Source: Pararhizobium sp. IMCC3301 (GTDB taxonomy: Bacteria; Pseudomonadota; Alphaproteobacteria; Rhizobiales; GCA-2746425). From it: DNA of 64,000 nt. The DNA lies in NCBI RefSeq assembly GCF_030758315.1, contig NZ_CP132336.1, positions 4,245,001 to 4,309,000 of the forward strand. The letters are read 5' to 3'. This document shows, in pieces, positions 8,145 to 16,811 of the stretch; the stretch's first letter is position 1, and every line of letters begins with the position of its first letter. Under the pieces are notes generated by a model. The model ran no database searches. It had not been told where the DNA came from and worked only from the letters and a program-made list of their open reading frames with translations. The translations under genes and the position numbers were made by a program.

Positions 8145-9197
8145 ATGGCAGAGCCTGCTTTTCGTGTCGGAATGGTCGGCTATGGCTACTTTGCAAAGTT
8201 TCATTTGAATGCCTGGCGGCGGCTTCAGAACGCATCGCTGGTGGCTTTGGCCGAGACCGATCCGCAACGCCGCGCCGAGGCCCGACGCGATGCGCCGGAG
8301 CTGGACGTGTACGACACGGTCGAAGACATGCTAACGGCTGGCTCGGTCGACATACTGGATGTTGCCACACCGCCATCTACTCATCTGGAGTTGATCCGGC
8401 CGGTCCTCGGACAGGTCTGCGCGGTAATCTGCCAGAAGCCGTTTTGCGATTCGTTGCCACAGGCGCAGGCCCTGGCAGAGGCTGCAAAAGACAGCTCTAC
8501 GCTGCTGATCGTTCACGAGAATTTCCGTTTTCAGCCATGGTATCGCGAAATCCGGCAATTGTTGCAGGCGGGACGGCTCGGTCGTGTCATTCAGGCCCGG
8601 TTCTGCTTTCGTCCGGGAGACGGGGCAGGTCCTGACGCCTATCTGAGGCGGCAACCCTATTTCAGAGATATGAAACAATTTCTCATCCGCGAAACCGGCA
8701 TCCACTGGGTTGATGTGTTTCGCTTTCTGTTTGGCGAACCGGTGGCACTCAGTGCGGATCTATTTCGCACCAATCCGGCGATCGCCGGTGAAGACAGCGG
8801 TAGCTTCACCTTCCAGATGCCCGACGGCGCCCGCATTACATTTGACGGCAACCGCGCCCTTGACCATGCCGCCAGAAACCGGCGGCTGACGATGGGCGAA
8901 TTCCTGATCGAAGGCACCAGCGCCAGCTTGCTTCTGTCCGGTGATGGGATCATCGAGATACGTGATTTTGGCAGCGACATCTGGCAGCAACATCCCTATT
9001 CTTTCGAAGACCGGGATTTTGGCGGCGATTGCGTCTACCTGTTTCAGCGCCATGTGCTGGATCATTTATCCAGCGCAGCGCCGCTGGAAAACACCGCCTC
9101 GGACTATCTCAAAAATCTGGCAATCCAGGACCTGATTTACCGGTCGTCGCATGAAGGCGAAAGATTGGCGCTGAACGAGGTGAGGGACAGGCAGTGA
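8145..9197 (+). CDS. Gfo/Idh/MocA-family oxidoreductase
   Basis: A 350-residue NAD(P)-dependent oxidoreductase. The N-terminal Rossmann domain starts with FRVGMVGYGYFAKFH and contains the family's catalytic-lysine motif as CQKPF (usually EKP) near residue 102. The C-terminal half is the beta-sheet substrate domain, including RETGIHWVDVFRFLFGEP with the conserved histidine. The start codon lies three bases after the preceding stop and the gene overlaps the next by four bases, so it is translationally coupled in the operon. Family members oxidise sugars or sugar acids or their lactones. It may carry out the oxidation that feeds the 3-oxo-tetronate kinase further down. Confidence 0.85.
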   Translation: MAEPAFRVGMVGYGYFAKFHLNAWRRLQNASLVALAETDPQRRAEARRDAPELDVYDTVEDMLTAGSVDILDVATPPSTHLELIRPVLGQVCAVICQKPFCDSLPQAQALAEAAKDSSTLLIVHENFRFQPWYREIRQLLQAGRLGRVIQARFCFRPGDGAGPDAYLRRQPYFRDMKQFLIRETGIHWVDVFRFLFGEPVALSADLFRTNPAIAGEDSGSFTFQMPDGARITFDGNRALDHAARNRRLTMGEFLIEGTSASLLLSGDGIIEIRDFGSDIWQQHPYSFEDRDFGGDCVYLFQRHVLDHLSSAAPLENTASDYLKNLAIQDLIYRSSHEGERLALNEVRDRQ

Positions 9198-9871
9198 CAA
9201 AGGCGGCGCGAAAAACCGACACGCGAACCCGGCAGGCCTATCAGAGATTGAAGAGCCTGTTGATGGACAATGCGCTGAAACCGTCCGCCTCCTATCTGGA
9301 AACCGAGTTGGCCGACATGCTCGGGATGAGCCGGACACCGGTGCGCGAGGCGGCACTTCAACTCGAAAGCGAAGGGTTTTTAAGTATCCGCCCGCGCCAC
9401 GGCATTACCATCTTGCCGATTTCCATCGAGGATATGCAGGATATTTATGAACTTCTGACCGAGCTGGAACCTTATGCTGCTGAAAGGCTGGCGCGTGCCG
9501 GCTTGTCCGACAGTGGCCGCGATTTGCTGATGTCCCATGTCAGCGCCATGGAAACGGCACTGGACACCGACGATCTGGTGGCCTGGGCCAAAGCCGATGA
9601 GGCCTTTCACATGGCTCTGGTGCGGCTCGCCGGCAATCAGCGCCTGTCGCGAATGGTCGCCACATTCTGGGATCAGGTGCACCGCGCCCGCATGGCGACG
9701 CTAACTCTGCGACCAAGACCAGTGCGCTCCAATGAAGATCACCGGCGTCTGGTTGACTATCTGGCAGCGGGCGACTGGGAGGCGGCGCGCAAGCTGCATC
9801 GAGACCACCGGGAAAATGCCAAGAACATGCTGGTCGACCTCATCACCCATCACAATCTCAACCATTTATAG
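9194..9871 (+). CDS. GntR-family regulator, FadR subfamily (FCD domain)
   Basis: A 225-residue transcription regulator with an N-terminal winged helix (ELADMLGMSRTPVREAALQL is the recognition region, about residues 35-55) and an all-helical C-terminal FCD ligand-binding domain (DIYELLTELEPYAAERLA, then FHMALVRLAGN and HRRLVDYLAAGD with metal-binding histidines). The GTG start overlaps the preceding stop by four bases. It is encoded inside the operon and probably represses it until the sugar acid or an intermediate binds. The ligand is not known. Confidence 0.9.
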   Translation: MTKAARKTDTRTRQAYQRLKSLLMDNALKPSASYLETELADMLGMSRTPVREAALQLESEGFLSIRPRHGITILPISIEDMQDIYELLTELEPYAAERLARAGLSDSGRDLLMSHVSAMETALDTDDLVAWAKADEAFHMALVRLAGNQRLSRMVATFWDQVHRARMATLTLRPRPVRSNEDHRRLVDYLAAGDWEAARKLHRDHRENAKNMLVDLITHHNLNHL

Positions 9872-9880
9872 GAGACCTAT

Positions 9881-10696
9881 GTGAGTGATCTGTGGGAGAT
9901 TTTTGCGCTGAAATATGCCGAACGCGGCAATCGCACCCGCGCCGATTCGTTTATTGCCGATCCGCATCATGATCTGCCCCATGAGATGGATTATTACGTC
10001 TGGGTGTTGCGGCAAGAATCGCGCCAGAGATCGCGGGTTATTCTGGTCGACACCGGATATGACACCGAAGAAGGCGTTGCCAGATGCCGGGAAATACAAA
10101 TCCATCCAGCCGAAAAGTTGCGCCAGTTCGGGATTTCTCCCGAAGCAATCGACACAATCATCCTCACGCATCTGCATTATGATCATGCCGGGTCACTGAA
10201 AGCCTTTCCAAATGCCGATCTTCATGTTCAGGCCCTGGAAATGAGTTATGCAACCGGGCCATGCATGTGCCACGATCATCTGCGCGCGCCATTCACCGGC
10301 GAACATATCTGCGACATGGTGAGGGCGCTTTTTGCAGGCCGCGTGCATTTCTCGTCCGGCAGCAAAACCATTGCCGAGGGCGTGGAAACCCATCTCATTG
10401 GCGGGCACAGCCGCGGATTGCAATGTGTGCGCGTGAAAACCGCGCGCGGATGGGTCGTGCTTGCTTCGGATGCGAGCCATTATTATGAGAATTACCGCCT
10501 TGGAAAACCCTTTCCGATTGTTGTAGACGTTGAGGATATGCTGACCGGATTTCAGACACTTAAGCAGCTTGCAGAAAGCGACAGCCACATTATACCGGGG
10601 CATGATCCGATAGTGCGTTCAATCTACCAGCCGGTTCATTCCGGCGATGACAGCATTGTCGCACTGCATGTGGCTCCAAAAGGCGGAATTTTATGA
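9881..10696 (+). CDS. Metallo-beta-lactamase-fold hydrolase, AHL-lactonase-like
   Basis: A 271-residue metallo-hydrolase. The zinc-binding motif HLHYDHAG lies near residue 96; further ligands are the histidine in GGHSRGLQ, the aspartate in LASDASHYY and the histidine in IIPGHDP. This layout matches the AttM/AiiA-like N-acyl-homoserine-lactonase subfamily. Inside a sugar-acid operon, hydrolysis of a sugar lactone is as plausible as quorum quenching. It starts at GTG with GGAG six bases upstream (an ATG nearby is followed directly by a stop), and ends in a four-base overlap with otnK. Confidence 0.85.
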   Translation: MSDLWEIFALKYAERGNRTRADSFIADPHHDLPHEMDYYVWVLRQESRQRSRVILVDTGYDTEEGVARCREIQIHPAEKLRQFGISPEAIDTIILTHLHYDHAGSLKAFPNADLHVQALEMSYATGPCMCHDHLRAPFTGEHICDMVRALFAGRVHFSSGSKTIAEGVETHLIGGHSRGLQCVRVKTARGWVVLASDASHYYENYRLGKPFPIVVDVEDMLTGFQTLKQLAESDSHIIPGHDPIVRSIYQPVHSGDDSIVALHVAPKGGIL

Positions 10697-11967
10697 GTGA
10701 CAGACCAGTCCTGCTAGGCGCAGTGGCAGATGATTTTACCGGCGCCACCGATCTTGCCGCACTGATGGCACGCGCCGGCCTGTCGGTGTCCTTGCGCATA
10801 GGCGTACCCAAAGGCGATCCGGTATCAGATGCGGATTGCGAGGTGGTCGCGCTTAAAATCAGAACCGAACCGGTGAAGCAGGCGGTTACCGAGGCCCAGG
10901 CAGCGCTCGACTGGCTTCAGGCAATCGGTGCCGGCACGTTTTTCTGGAAATATTGCTCGACCTTCGATTCCACCGCGACGGGCAATATCGGCCCGGTGGC
11001 AGAAGCGATGATGGCGCAGTTGAACTGTGACCAGACCGTGTATTGCCCGTCCTTTCCGGAAAACGGCCGCACCGTCTTTCAGGGCCACATGTTTGTGGGC
11101 GAGGACTTGTTGAGCGACAGCCCGATGCGCAACCATCCGCTGACACCAATGACCGATTCCAGCCTGCTGCGGCTGTTGGCACCGCAGGTGACGAAACCTG
11201 TCGGCCTTGTCAACCGGCGCACTGTATCCAGCGGTATCGCTGAGGTTCAGGAGCAGTTGCGGCAGCTCAAGAATGACGGCTGCCAGCACATCATTCTGGA
11301 CGCCATCAATGATGATGATTTGAATGTGCTGGGCGCTGCTATCGCCTCGTTGAAGCTGATTACTGGCGGCAGCGCGATTGCCCTGCCTTTGGTGCGCGCG
11401 CTGTCCGGCGCCACCGGCAGCCGTCGCCAGACAGATGACAATGCTCCAATCGACAATACGCCGCTGATTCTGAGTGGCAGCTGTTCGGCCATGACCCGCA
11501 GACAGGTTGCCCGTTTTGCAGCCAGCCATGCCGCCCTGCAACTCAACCCTCTGGACCTGGCGAAAGACGGGGCGGCTCTGCAACAGGCAAAACACTGGCT
11601 TGGCTCACAGCCGCCCGGCAGCGCCAAAATGATTTACGCCACAGCCGAGCCGGATGAAGTGAAGCAGGCGCAATCTCAATTGGGCCGGGACAAGGCAGGA
11701 CAACTCGTTGAAGACGCGCTTGCGGAACTGGCCCAGACCGCTTTGCAGACCGGTCACCGCCGTTTCGTCGTCGCCGGGGGCGAAAGCTCAGGTGCGGTGA
11801 CAAAGGCGCTGGCCGTCGATCAGTTGCGGATTGGCAAGGAAATCGCGCCCGGTGTGCCCTGGACCTTTGCCAGAACCGGAAAATTCGACATTGCGCTTGC
11901 GCTAAAATCGGGCAATTTTGGCGATGAAACCTTCTTTGAACAGGCTCTGGAAGTATTGCAGCAATGA
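10693..11967 (+). CDS. otnK: 3-oxo-tetronate kinase (four-carbon acid sugar kinase)
   Basis: A 424-residue member of the DUF1537 four-carbon acid sugar kinase family. The N-terminal domain has GAVADDFTGATDLAALMARA and the substrate-region motif KYCSTFDSTATGNIGP. The C-terminal nucleotide-binding part contains FVVAGGESSGAVTKALAV. In the characterised pathway, OtnK phosphorylates 3-oxo-tetronate at C4 using ATP, after which OtnC decarboxylates the product to dihydroxyacetone phosphate. The ATGA overlaps at both ends show tight coupling to the neighbours, and the adjacent otnC strongly supports the assignment. The dehydrogenase normally found with it (LtnD-type) is missing here. Confidence 0.9.
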   Translation: MSDRPVLLGAVADDFTGATDLAALMARAGLSVSLRIGVPKGDPVSDADCEVVALKIRTEPVKQAVTEAQAALDWLQAIGAGTFFWKYCSTFDSTATGNIGPVAEAMMAQLNCDQTVYCPSFPENGRTVFQGHMFVGEDLLSDSPMRNHPLTPMTDSSLLRLLAPQVTKPVGLVNRRTVSSGIAEVQEQLRQLKNDGCQHIILDAINDDDLNVLGAAIASLKLITGGSAIALPLVRALSGATGSRRQTDDNAPIDNTPLILSGSCSAMTRRQVARFAASHAALQLNPLDLAKDGAALQQAKHWLGSQPPGSAKMIYATAEPDEVKQAQSQLGRDKAGQLVEDALAELAQTALQTGHRRFVVAGGESSGAVTKALAVDQLRIGKEIAPGVPWTFARTGKFDIALALKSGNFGDETFFEQALEVLQQ

Positions 11968-12602
11968 ACGAATCGGCTCAGCGTGATGAAATGGTGCTGC
12001 TTGCCCGCTCGATGTTCGAGCGCGGCCTGACACCCGGATCAAGCGGCAATCTGTCATGCCGTTTGGAAGCCGGCGGCTTCCTGATGACACCGACAAATTC
12101 AAGCTTCGGGTTTCTGCAGGCTGAAACCCTGTCAAAACTCGATGATGACGGTCGCCATGTATCAGGTGACAAGCCCACTAAGGAGGATTTTCTCCATCTT
12201 GCCATGTATCGCGGACGGCCCGATACCAAAGCCATCACCCATCTGCATTCGACCTATTGTGTCTGCCTGTCATGTCTGAAAGAGGTGGATGAAACCAATA
12301 TGGTGCCGGCCATAACGCCCTATGTTCACATGCGCGTCGGCCCGGTCGCAGCTGCGCCGTACAAACGCCCCGGAGACAAGTCGCTTGGACCGGAAATTGA
12401 AAAGCTGGCGGCAAAACATTCCGGTATCATCATCCGCAACCATGGCCCTGTAGTTGGGGCACAATCCATTCGCGACAGTGTGTTTGCCATGGAGGAACTG
12501 GAAGAAGCCGCGCGGATTTTCCTTTTGACCCGTGGCATGGATCTGAATTTTCTGACTGATCCGGAATTGGCCGAACTCGATGCCATCAGCCTGGGCCGTT
12601 AA
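11964..12602 (+). CDS. otnC: 3-oxo-tetronate 4-phosphate decarboxylase (class II aldolase fold)
   Basis: A 212-residue class II aldolase/adducin-fold protein. Recognisable features are GLTPGSSGNLSCR for substrate phosphate binding, the metal-binding pair in ITHLHSTYC near residue 94, and RNHGPVVGAQS near residue 160. With otnK directly upstream (four-base overlap) it most likely converts 3-oxo-tetronate 4-phosphate into dihydroxyacetone phosphate and CO2, delivering the carbon to glycolysis. It is the last gene of the operon and overlaps the end of the convergent Lrp gene by four bases. Confidence 0.88.
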   Translation: MNESAQRDEMVLLARSMFERGLTPGSSGNLSCRLEAGGFLMTPTNSSFGFLQAETLSKLDDDGRHVSGDKPTKEDFLHLAMYRGRPDTKAITHLHSTYCVCLSCLKEVDETNMVPAITPYVHMRVGPVAAAPYKRPGDKSLGPEIEKLAAKHSGIIIRNHGPVVGAQSIRDSVFAMEELEEAARIFLLTRGMDLNFLTDPELAELDAISLGR

Positions 12603-13072
12603 GCGCCGCGATCCTTGACAGATTCCATCGCCACATGGGTGCTGGTATGGGCCACATGCGGCAGGCCGGAAATGGTTTCTCCCAGAACCCGGCGGTAGTC
12701 GGAAATATGCTTGGTGCGCACTTTCAGCAGATAGTCGAAACTGCCTGCAATCATGTGACATTCTTCAATTTCCACAACCGACCGGGCCGCCGTATTGAAG
12801 GCCCTGAGCGCAGCCTCACGGGTGTCTTTCAGCTTGACTTCCACAAAGGCGATATGGGCGCGGTCGAGCTTCTGCGCATTCAGGACGGCACGGTAGCCCA
12901 GAATATAGCCTTCCGATTCCAGCCGTTTCAGCCGCACCTGGCAGGGCGATTTTGACAGACCGATGGTCTCGGCCAATTCTGTCACCGTGATGCGGCCGTT
13001 CTGCGCCAGCACTTTGAGAATCTTTTCGTCAAAAGCGTCAAGACCATCCGTTCCATGCGTTTTGTCCGTCAT
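12599..13072 (-). CDS. putR: Lrp/AsnC-family regulator, probable PutR
   Basis: A 157-residue Lrp-type regulator. The N-terminal helix-turn-helix reads ITVTELAETIGLSKSPCQVR (about residues 28-47), and the C-terminal RAM/ligand domain includes MIAGSFDYLLKVRTK. It is divergent from putA across a 109-base gap. In alphaproteobacteria whose PutA lacks an N-terminal DNA-binding domain, such a regulator (PutR) activates putA in response to proline; that is my basis for the name. The ATG lacks a clear ribosome site, and a small dyad overlaps the presumed promoter. Confidence 0.85.
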   Translation of the reverse strand: MTDKTHGTDGLDAFDEKILKVLAQNGRITVTELAETIGLSKSPCQVRLKRLESEGYILGYRAVLNAQKLDRAHIAFVEVKLKDTREAALRAFNTAARSVVEIEECHMIAGSFDYLLKVRTKHISDYRRVLGETISGLPHVAHTSTHVAMESVKDRGA

Positions 13073-13073
13073 A

Positions 13074-13086
13074 AGGAAATTTTCCT
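13074..13086. promoter_or_regulatory. Candidate PutR-binding dyad
   Basis: AGGAAATTTTCCT is a perfect inverted repeat (six-base arms around a central T) that begins two bases upstream of the putR start codon, within the putR-putA divergent region. AT-centred dyads of about this length are typical targets of Lrp/AsnC proteins, which often repress their own gene. No binding evidence is available. Confidence 0.4.
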
Positions 13087-13181
13087 GTGTAAACGTCTTT
13101 TATCAGGACATACTAGCTCCACTCATGCAAAAAAGAGAGAACAATATAGCAGGAGACGGATAATATACACCTGATCGGGTC

Positions 13182-16100
13182 ATGTGTCCTTCTCGGGCAT
13201 GCTACACACCCGGATGTGACCTTGAAATATTGGACCGACAGATGCCCACTCCTGATGCCATCGCTGAAGATCTCTCCCGCTTGAGGGAAATCATTCGTGA
13301 CAATGTGTTGGCTGATGAAGCAGGCGCATTGCAGCGTTTGATCCAGCTCGCAGGGCAGACCCCGCAGATGGCTGCATCAATCGAAGCAAGTGCGTCAAAA
13401 CTGGTGACAGAAGTCCGCAAGGCCAAAAATCCCGGTCTGATGGAGGTGTTTCTGGCCGAGTATGGCCTGTCGACCCGGGAAGGCGTTGCTCTGATGTGTC
13501 TGGCAGAAGCACTGCTGCGCGTGCCGGACAGCCATACGATTGACGCGCTGATCGAAGACAAGATTTCCCCTTCGGACTGGGGCGCGCATCTGGGCCATTC
13601 CAACTCGTCTCTGGTCAACGCTTCGACCTGGGCTTTGATGCTGACCGGCAAAGTGCTGCGCGACGATGAAGGCCCGAATGCCAGTATTGCAGGCACATTG
13701 CACGCGCTGGTGAAACGCGTCGGCGAACCGGTGATCCGCAAGGCGGTGGCGCAGGCGATGCGCGAACTTGGCCAGCAATTTGTCCTTGGCCGCAATATTG
13801 ACGAGGCGATGAACCGGGCGGCAAAACAGGAAGAACGCGGCTACACCTACTCTTATGACATGCTCGGCGAGGCAGCTCGCACTGAAGCTGACGCCAAGCG
13901 CTATCATCTGGCCTATTCGGAGGCCATCAGTGCCATCGCAAAACGCTGCGAGAGTGAGGATATCCGCGAAAATCCGGGCATTTCCGTCAAGCTCTCTGCC
14001 TTGCATCCACGCTATGAGGCACCCCACGCGGCGCGTATCGTTCCCGATCTGGTGAACCGCACTCTGGCGCTGGCCAGCCTCGCCAAATCGGCCAATATGG
14101 GCTTTAACATTGATGCTGAAGAGCAGGACCGGCTTGATCTGTCGCTTGATGTGATTGAAGGCATTCTGTCAAATCCGGCACTTTCCGACTGGGATGGATT
14201 TGGCGTCGTCGTTCAGGCCTACGGACCGCGCGCCGCCTTTGTCATCGACTGGCTGCATGCCCTGGCGCTGAAACTTGACCGGCGCATCATGGTCCGCCTG
14301 GTGAAGGGCGCCTATTGGGATACAGAGATCAAACGTGCTCAGGTGTTCGGCCTCGATGGCTTTCCCGTCTTCACCCGCAAACCCTCGACCGATGTCAGTT
14401 ACATCGCCTGCGCCCGCAAATTGCTCTTATATGCCGACCGGATTTACCCGCAATTTGCCACCCATAATGCCCAGACAATCGCAGCTGTACTGGCCATTGC
14501 CGCCGATGAAGCCAGTCCGGTGGAATCCAGCCCGGTGTTTGAATTTCAGCGCCTTCACGGCATGGGTGAAACCCTGCACAATGCGGTGATGGCCAGCCAC
14601 AACACGCGCTCCCGCATTTATGCCCCGGTCGGGGCTCACGAGGATTTGCTGGCCTATCTGGTACGCCGCCTGCTGGAAAACGGCGCCAACAGTTCCTTTG
14701 TCAATCAGATCGTCGACAAACAGGTGCCGGTCGAAGCTATCGTCGCCGATCCGTTCAAAGTGGTGGCCCACTATCTGCCCGACGCCCAAAACCCGAAAAT
14801 TGCCCGTCCGCAAGCCCTGTTTGGTGCGGCACGCAGCAATGCCAAAGGCTGGGATATCACCGATCTGCGGGATCAGGCTTTTGTCGTCAACGCCATGAGC
14901 AGCGCTCTGCCGGACCAAACCACCGGGCCGATTGTCGCCGCTTCCGGTGACGCAGCGGGTATGCCCGCCGAGCCAAGATATAATCCGGCAAATCCGCAGC
15001 AGAAAATCGGCTCAGTCATCCCGGCGACAGTCAGCCAGGCGGAGGCCGCGATCACGGCAGCCCTTGGCGGTGCTGCCGGCTGGTCAGCGAAATCTGCTAC
15101 CGAGCGTGCCAAATGTCTGCGCGCCGCGGCTGATCTCTATGAAGCTGACGCAGAGTTGTTTTTTGCTCTGGCCTGTCAGGAGGCGGGCAAAACTGCGGCA
15201 GACGCCATTGCCGAGCTGCGCGAGGCTGTTGACTTCCTGAGATATTACGCATCAGAGGCTGAACGCCTTGAGGCGCAAGACCCGTTGCAGGGCAGGGGCG
15301 TTTTTGTCTGCATATCGCCGTGGAATTTCCCGCTGGCGATTTTCAGCGGTCAGATCGCGGCAGCACTGGCTGCAGGCAATGCGGTGCTCGCCAAACCGGC
15401 GGAACAGACCCCGCTGATTGCCGCTCATGCCGTCAGCCTGCTGCACAAGGCGGGCATTCCAGCCGATGCCCTGCAATTGCTGCCGGGGCCCGGTGCTGAA
15501 ATCGGACAGGCGCTGGTCTCCGATCCGCGCATTGACGGCGTTTGCTTTACCGGCTCGACACCAACCGCAAAACGCATCAATCGGGCGATGGCAGACAATG
15601 CCGCCCCCGATGCGCCGCTGATTGCCGAAACCGGTGGCATCAACGCCATGATCGTCGACAGTTCCGCACTGCCGGAGCAGGCGGTGCGTGATATTGTTGC
15701 CTCCGCATTCCAGAGCGCCGGCCAGCGCTGCTCCGCCCTGCGCGTCCTCTATGTGCAGGAAGACATTGCCCCCAAACTGCTGAAAATGCTGCAGGGCGCG
15801 ATGAATCTGCTGGTGGTCGGAGATCCGGCCAATATTACCACCGACATCGGCCCGGTGATCGATACTGACGCCAGGGACAAGATCGATGCCCATATCCATG
15901 CAGCCGAACAGGAAGGCCGGCTGCTGAAACAGGTCAAAGCGCCACAGTCCGGCACATTTGTCGGGCCAGCGCTGATCCGTGTCGATGGAATCGAGGAAAT
16001 TGCCGAGGAAATTTTCGGACCGGTTCTGCATGTCGCGACCTTCAGGGGCAATCAGCTTGCCGCCGTCGTCGCGGCCATCAACGCCAAGGGGTTCGGTTTG

Positions 16101-16805
16101 ACGTTCGGGCTGCACACCCGTATCGATGATCGCGTGCAGACCATTGTCGACAGTATCAAATGCGGCAATATCTATATCAACCGTAACCAGATCGGCGCGG
16201 TGGTGGCCTCGCAGCCTTTCGGCGGCGAGGGACTGTCGGGCACCGGTCCGAAGGCCGGCGGCCCGCATTATCTGCAGCGCTTTGCCAGAACAGCAGCGGT
16301 GGCGGTTGTGGCGGGGAAGAAACCGGCGCAAACACTTGATTTTGCCAAAGTGCAATCAGCGCTCAATTCAATCCGCTACGATCAGCAACTGCTGGAAATC
16401 ACAGACATGGCCGGCCCGACCGGCGAATCCAACCGGTTGAGCAGTTTTTCCCGCGGAGTCATCCTCTGCCTTGGGCCAACTTCCGAGGCGGCTTTGGAAC
16501 AGGCCCGCCTGGCGGCAGGTTTCGGCTGTGCCAGCCTGGCCGTGGCGCCGGGGCTGAGCGGGGCGAATGCACTGGACGGGGTTCTCAACCTGGACGATCT
16601 GGCAACGCTGTCCGGTTTTGATGGAGTCGCCGCCTGGGCGGATGACGCGGTGTTGCGGCAGATGCGTATCGCTTTGGCGCGCCGCGAAGGTGCGATTCTG
16701 CCGCTGATCAGCAATCAGGATTTTTCGCCCTGCATTCTGGAGCGCCATGTCTGCATTGACACCACGGCAGCGGGCGGCAATGCCTCGCTGCTGGCGGCGG
16801 CCTGA
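13182..16805 (+). CDS. putA: Bifunctional proline dehydrogenase / P5C dehydrogenase
   Basis: A protein of 1207 residues (1187 if translation starts at the ATG at 13242; neither has a strong ribosome site). It oxidises proline to glutamate in two steps, with substrate passed between domains. The proline dehydrogenase barrel lies in the first half (RLVKGAYWDTEIKRAQ, FATHNAQT). The aldehyde dehydrogenase domain follows, with ISPWNFPLAIFSGQIAAALA, FTGSTPTAKRI and the catalytic cysteine in QSAGQRCSALRVLY near residue 848. A further C-terminal domain of about 200 residues matches long-type PutA. The ribbon-helix-helix DNA-binding domain of enterobacterial PutA is absent, in keeping with the divergent Lrp regulator. 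Confidence 0.95.
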   Translation: MCPSRACYTPGCDLEILDRQMPTPDAIAEDLSRLREIIRDNVLADEAGALQRLIQLAGQTPQMAASIEASASKLVTEVRKAKNPGLMEVFLAEYGLSTREGVALMCLAEALLRVPDSHTIDALIEDKISPSDWGAHLGHSNSSLVNASTWALMLTGKVLRDDEGPNASIAGTLHALVKRVGEPVIRKAVAQAMRELGQQFVLGRNIDEAMNRAAKQEERGYTYSYDMLGEAARTEADAKRYHLAYSEAISAIAKRCESEDIRENPGISVKLSALHPRYEAPHAARIVPDLVNRTLALASLAKSANMGFNIDAEEQDRLDLSLDVIEGILSNPALSDWDGFGVVVQAYGPRAAFVIDWLHALALKLDRRIMVRLVKGAYWDTEIKRAQVFGLDGFPVFTRKPSTDVSYIACARKLLLYADRIYPQFATHNAQTIAAVLAIAADEASPVESSPVFEFQRLHGMGETLHNAVMASHNTRSRIYAPVGAHEDLLAYLVRRLLENGANSSFVNQIVDKQVPVEAIVADPFKVVAHYLPDAQNPKIARPQALFGAARSNAKGWDITDLRDQAFVVNAMSSALPDQTTGPIVAASGDAAGMPAEPRYNPANPQQKIGSVIPATVSQAEAAITAALGGAAGWSAKSATERAKCLRAAADLYEADAELFFALACQEAGKTAADAIAELREAVDFLRYYASEAERLEAQDPLQGRGVFVCISPWNFPLAIFSGQIAAALAAGNAVLAKPAEQTPLIAAHAVSLLHKAGIPADALQLLPGPGAEIGQALVSDPRIDGVCFTGSTPTAKRINRAMADNAAPDAPLIAETGGINAMIVDSSALPEQAVRDIVASAFQSAGQRCSALRVLYVQEDIAPKLLKMLQGAMNLLVVGDPANITTDIGPVIDTDARDKIDAHIHAAEQEGRLLKQVKAPQSGTFVGPALIRVDGIEEIAEEIFGPVLHVATFRGNQLAAVVAAINAKGFGLTFGLHTRIDDRVQTIVDSIKCGNIYINRNQIGAVVASQPFGGEGLSGTGPKAGGPHYLQRFARTAAVAVVAGKKPAQTLDFAKVQSALNSIRYDQQLLEITDMAGPTGESNRLSSFSRGVILCLGPTSEAALEQARLAAGFGCASLAVAPGLSGANALDGVLNLDDLATLSGFDGVAAWADDAVLRQMRIALARREGAILPLISNQDFSPCILERHVCIDTTAAGGNASLLAAA

Positions 16806-16811
16806 CAAACT

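Noticed and set aside
9881-10696. Quorum-quenching AHL lactonase as a firm call
   Set aside because: The zinc motifs fit that subfamily, but the operon context points as well to a sugar-lactone substrate, so only the fold-level assignment is kept.
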